From: Endomicrobium sp.
GTDB taxonomy: Bacteria > Elusimicrobiota > Endomicrobiia > Endomicrobiales > Endomicrobiaceae
Assembly: GCA_031273885.1 (NCBI GenBank)
Contig: JAISRA010000008.1
Span: 1-9,474 of the forward strand
Reading direction: 5' to 3'
Length of the DNA stretch: 9,474 nucleotides
The notes under the pieces are model-generated. The model worked only from the letters and a program-made list of their open reading frames with translations, made no database searches and was not told the DNA's origin. Of this stretch, positions 7,301 through 9,474 are shown in pieces. The first letter of the stretch is position 1. Every line of letters starts with the position of its first letter. The position numbers were made by a program, and so were the translations under genes.

Positions 7301-8037
7301 TATTTGCTCTCTAAAATTTCTAATGTTTTTATTGCATCTTCAAGTTTAAACTCATCAGTATACAGTGCGCTACCAACTATAGCGGCAACAATACCAGATT
7401 TTTCTTTTTGTTTAAGTTTAACTAAATCAGCAATCGTTTTCACTCCACCAGAAGCAATTATTTTCATGCCACTTTTAGATAGTTTTTCAAGCCCTGCAAA
7501 ATCAGGTCCAGTAAACATTCCATCTCTTAATATATCTGTGTATAAAATTTTCTGAACGCCCATTTCTTTAAGCCTACTTACAAGTTCTAAAACATCAATA
7601 GGCGTTACATCTTTCCAGCCATCTATTGCCACTTTACCGTCTTTTGCATCAACAGCAACTATAATTTTTTCTGCACCGTATTTACATATTGCCTTTCTTA
7701 CAATTTCTGGGTTATACACCGCCACTGTGCCCAAAACCACCAATTCAGCACCTAAATCAAATACTTCTCTGATTTTATCCATATCTCTTATTCCGCCACC
7801 GACTTCAACAGGAATATCAACCGAAGTACAGATATTTCTAATAATTTCTCTATTTATATTTGTCCCGCTGAGAGCCCCGTCCAAATCAACAACATGAATA
7901 CGCCTGGCACCCTTTGCTCTCCAAAGTCTGGCAATAAACACAGGATCCACAGAATAAATTGTTTCGGCATTAATTTTACCCTGCTTTAATCTCACTGAGT
8001 TTCCCTGCCTTATATCAATTGCCGGTATTATAATCAT
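7300..8037 (-). CDS. hisA: Phosphoribosylformimino-5-aminoimidazole carboxamide ribotide isomerase
   Basis: Converts ProFAR to PRFAR by an Amadori rearrangement, supplying the substrate of HisF-HisH. A 245-residue (beta-alpha)8 barrel, normal length and homologous to the following hisF. Catalytic aspartates are D8 (IIPAIDI) and D130 ([10 protein letters not shown]). Other motifs are [34 protein letters not shown] and IIASGGVK. The ATG at 8037 overlaps the hisH stop as ATGA, with GAGGT ten bases upstream. Confidence 0.98.
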   Translation of the reverse strand: MIIIPAIDIRQGNSVRLKQGKINAETIYSVDPVFIARLWRAKGARRIHVVDLDGALSGTNINREIIRNICTSVDIPVEVGGGIRDMDKIREVFDLGAELVVLGTVAVYNPEIVRKAICKYGAEKIIVAVDAKDGKVAIDGWKDVTPIDVLELVSRLKEMGVQKILYTDILRDGMFTGPDFAGLEKLSKSGMKIIASGGVKTIADLVKLKQKEKSGIVAAIVGSALYTDEFKLEDAIKTLEILESK

Positions 8038-8672
8038 TTGTTTTTTACCTCATCTATAAAATTAGATAGTATTTTTAAACCTTTTTTACCGCTTTTTTCA
8101 GGGTGAAATTGGCTGCCCCAAATATTTTTATACGCTATAGAAGAGCAAAAGTTTATTTCGTAACTGCAAAAACTTGAAACTATCTGTGAGTTAGTTGGCA
8201 CAGCATAATAAGAATGAACAAAATAAAAAAATTCTTTGTCACTTATCGCATTAAACATTTTTTTTGCAAATATACTGTCTAAAATTTCTATATTATTCCA
8301 ACCCATATGAGGTATTTTTAAAGTCTTATCTTTAAATTCAAACTTTTTTACTTCGCCGCTGACAAGATTTAATCCCTCACGTTCTCCATTCTCGTAGCTT
8401 TTAGTAAAAAAAAGTTGAAATCCCAAACATATTCCATAAAGCATTTTACCCGAATTTACATAATCGTGTATAGCTTTGTCAAATCCTTTCAACTTCAAGA
8501 AATCTGTAGCAGGTCCAAACGCTCCAACACCTGGAAGTATAGCTCCATTAAAATCTGCAATTTGCAAAGGAGAATCAATAACACATCCTTGTGCATTGCA
8601 ATAATGCAAAGCATTTACAACACTTTTAATATTCCCAAATCCGTAATCTATAACAGCAATTTTTGTCTGCAT
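8034..8672 (-). CDS. hisH: Imidazole glycerol phosphate synthase glutamine amidotransferase subunit HisH
   Basis: Class I glutamine amidotransferase that feeds ammonia to HisF. 212 residues, slightly longer than most. The catalytic triad is complete: C82 in [12 protein letters not shown]190 and E192 in QFHPEKSG. Supporting motifs are [24 protein letters not shown] and PHMGWNNI. The nucleophile elbow reads GFQ where most HisH have GMQ, a mild variation. The ATG at 8672 is four bases after the hisB stop; a GGGAG lying within the end of hisB, twelve bases upstream, is the likely ribosome site. Confidence 0.97.
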   Translation of the reverse strand: MQTKIAVIDYGFGNIKSVVNALHYCNAQGCVIDSPLQIADFNGAILPGVGAFGPATDFLKLKGFDKAIHDYVNSGKMLYGICLGFQLFFTKSYENGEREGLNLVSGEVKKFEFKDKTLKIPHMGWNNIEILDSIFAKKMFNAISDKEFFYFVHSYYAVPTNSQIVSSFCSYEINFCSSIAYKNIWGSQFHPEKSGKKGLKILSNFIDEVKNK

Positions 8673-8676
8673 TGGT

Positions 8677-9264
8677 TTAAAGAACTCCCTTAGTCGAAGG
8701 AACTGTTTTTTTATTTTTGGAGTATGTTATTGCTTGGGCCAACGCACGACCAAAAGCCTTAAAAATAGACTCTGCTATATGATGATTATTTCTTCCCTTT
8801 ATCATTTTGATATGCAAAGTAATTCCCGCATTGCTTGCTAAAGCATAAAAGAACTCTTGCAGCAAATCATAGTTAAATCCTGACTTTTGGAATTTAATAT
8901 CGGCTTCGTAACTTAAATAAAATCTGCCTGATAAATCCAAAGCTACATAACTTAGAGATTCATCCATAGGCAAAAGAAAATATCCGTATCTTGCTATACC
9001 CTTTTTATCACCAAGAGCTTTTTTTAAAGCCTGACCCACAGCTATACCAGAATCTTCAACTAAATGGTGGTAATCTATATGAGTATCACCTGAAGCTTTA
9101 ATTTCAAAACCTATCCCTGAATGCACTGCAAAAAGTTCAAGCATGTGATCTAAAAAACCTATCGTAGTAGATACCGACACTAACAAAAACTTGTCAAGAT
9201 TAATTTCTACTGCAATATCAGTTTCTTTAGTTTTTCTTACTATCTTTGCTTTTCTTTGCTTCAT
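8677..9264 (-). CDS. hisB: Imidazoleglycerol-phosphate dehydratase
   Basis: Dehydrates imidazole glycerol phosphate to imidazole acetol phosphate (sixth step). 195 residues from the ATG at 9264, the size of the single-domain enzyme without the phosphatase domain of E. coli HisB. Metal-binding motifs are present: GFLDHMLELFAVHSG, DTHIDYHHLVEDSG, PMDESL, GRNNHHIAESIFKAFGRAL and the terminal STKG. The family usually has NLDGxGxxxxxTGIGF before the first motif; here it reads NLDKFLLVSVSTTIGF, so two conserved glycines and the TG pair are altered at unchanged length. A TTG three codons upstream (9273) is in frame but less likely. The start overlaps the 3' end of hisD by 38 bases, and the ribosome site is weak. 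Confidence 0.95.
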   Translation of the reverse strand: MKQRKAKIVRKTKETDIAVEINLDKFLLVSVSTTIGFLDHMLELFAVHSGIGFEIKASGDTHIDYHHLVEDSGIAVGQALKKALGDKKGIARYGYFLLPMDESLSYVALDLSGRFYLSYEADIKFQKSGFNYDLLQEFFYALASNAGITLHIKMIKGRNNHHIAESIFKAFGRALAQAITYSKNKKTVPSTKGVL

Positions 9265-9474
9265 TATTGTCAAATACCCATCTTTTTAATTTTCGAGGCT
9301 GCGGAAAGACAAACGATGGCTGTCTTACCTCCGCAGATTTTTTATGATAATACATACCTTCAGACTGAGCAAAATTCGCAATAGTTTTATATGCTTCTTT
9401 ATTATTTTTATTCATTTCTATATAGGTAGACCTTTTTAAAAATGTCATTACTGACAACCCACTTGAAAACTTTG
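9227..9474 (-). CDS. hisD: Histidinol dehydrogenase, C-terminal part (5' end beyond the window)
   Basis: Last enzyme of histidine synthesis, oxidising histidinol to histidine with NAD and zinc. Only the last 81 residues are in the window and the frame is open to the edge. FSSGLSVMTFLKRSTYIEM matches the HisD end motif (GLSVxDFLKRxSxxE), and FAQSEGMYYHKKSAEVR matches the final helix (LAEAEGLxAHxxSVxxR), whose histidine corresponds to the zinc ligand His419 of E. coli HisD. The family normally ends a few residues after this point. Here the frame runs on for 31 more residues (QPSFVFPQPRK..., ending KKSKDSKKN), lysine-rich and overlapping hisB by 38 bases. The tail therefore looks like readthrough into former intergenic and hisB sequence. 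First recognisable gene of the his operon in this window. Confidence 0.85.
   Translation of the reverse strand, partial: KFSSGLSVMTFLKRSTYIEMNKNNKEAYKTIANFAQSEGMYYHKKSAEVRQPSFVFPQPRKLKRWVFDNNEAKKSKDSKKN
9327..9332 (-). other. Orphan Shine-Dalgarno-like GGAGGT within the end of hisD
   Basis: A perfect GGAGGTAA core lies in the last conserved hisD codons, but no start codon with an open frame follows at 5-10 bases (an ATC stands nine bases on), and the hisB ATG is about 60 bases away. It may be chance, or may be the ribosome site of a lost gene between hisD and hisB. Confidence 0.3.

Noticed and set aside
1..9474. CRISPR array, insertion sequence, prophage or defence system
   Set aside because: I saw no spaced direct repeats, transposase or terminal inverted repeats, integrase, or nuclease/toxin-like proteins; the genes are all housekeeping.

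Overview
The window is a compact, AT-rich, gene-dense stretch in which every supported gene lies on the minus strand, so transcription runs from high to low coordinates. It suggests a diderm (LPS-bearing) bacterium: it carries an LptD outer-membrane LPS assembly protein and a KpsF/KdsD arabinose-5-phosphate isomerase. Low GC, tight operons, one freshly frameshifted gene (folC) and at least one largely erased gene point to a host-associated lineage undergoing genome reduction. My best guess is an Elusimicrobiota/Endomicrobium-like symbiont, but this rests on overall impression and not on a database match.

Layout in the direction of transcription. (1) 9474-6107 is a histidine operon: the 3' end of hisD, then hisB, hisH, hisA, hisF and hisI. 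Most junctions overlap or are a few bases long (ATGA between hisH and hisA, TAATG between hisA and hisF), which suggests translational coupling. HisB, HisH, HisA, HisF, HisI and HisD cover most of the route from PRPP to histidine; hisG, hisC and a HisE activity are not in the window. (2) 6106-5573 holds no intact gene. Short peptide fragments in shifting minus-strand frames look like a decayed gene, possibly a SAM-dependent methyltransferase. (3) 5572-2473 carries kpsF/kdsD (Kdo precursor synthesis), accD (acetyl-CoA carboxylase, first step of fatty-acid synthesis) and folC. accD and folC overlap by four bases. folC has a one-base deletion near 3500 that splits it into two frames, with the rest of the gene well preserved. 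(4) 2472-2203 is a 270-base gap without a recognisable gene; a sigma70-type promoter at 2202-2174 then drives lptD. (5) lptD (2144-108) is followed 18 bases later by tRNA-Ser(CGA) at the window edge.

Functionally this is housekeeping: histidine synthesis, envelope lipid/LPS synthesis and folate polyglutamylation. I see no phage, transposon, CRISPR, toxin-antitoxin or defence system, and no convincing new system. The points worth a second look concern gene decay and possible tolerance of it: the folC lesion followed by a correctly phased -1 slippery heptamer, the methyltransferase-like ruin, the odd hisD-hisB junction with an orphan Shine-Dalgarno sequence and a 31-residue HisD tail, and an (AAT)7 microsatellite inside lptD.
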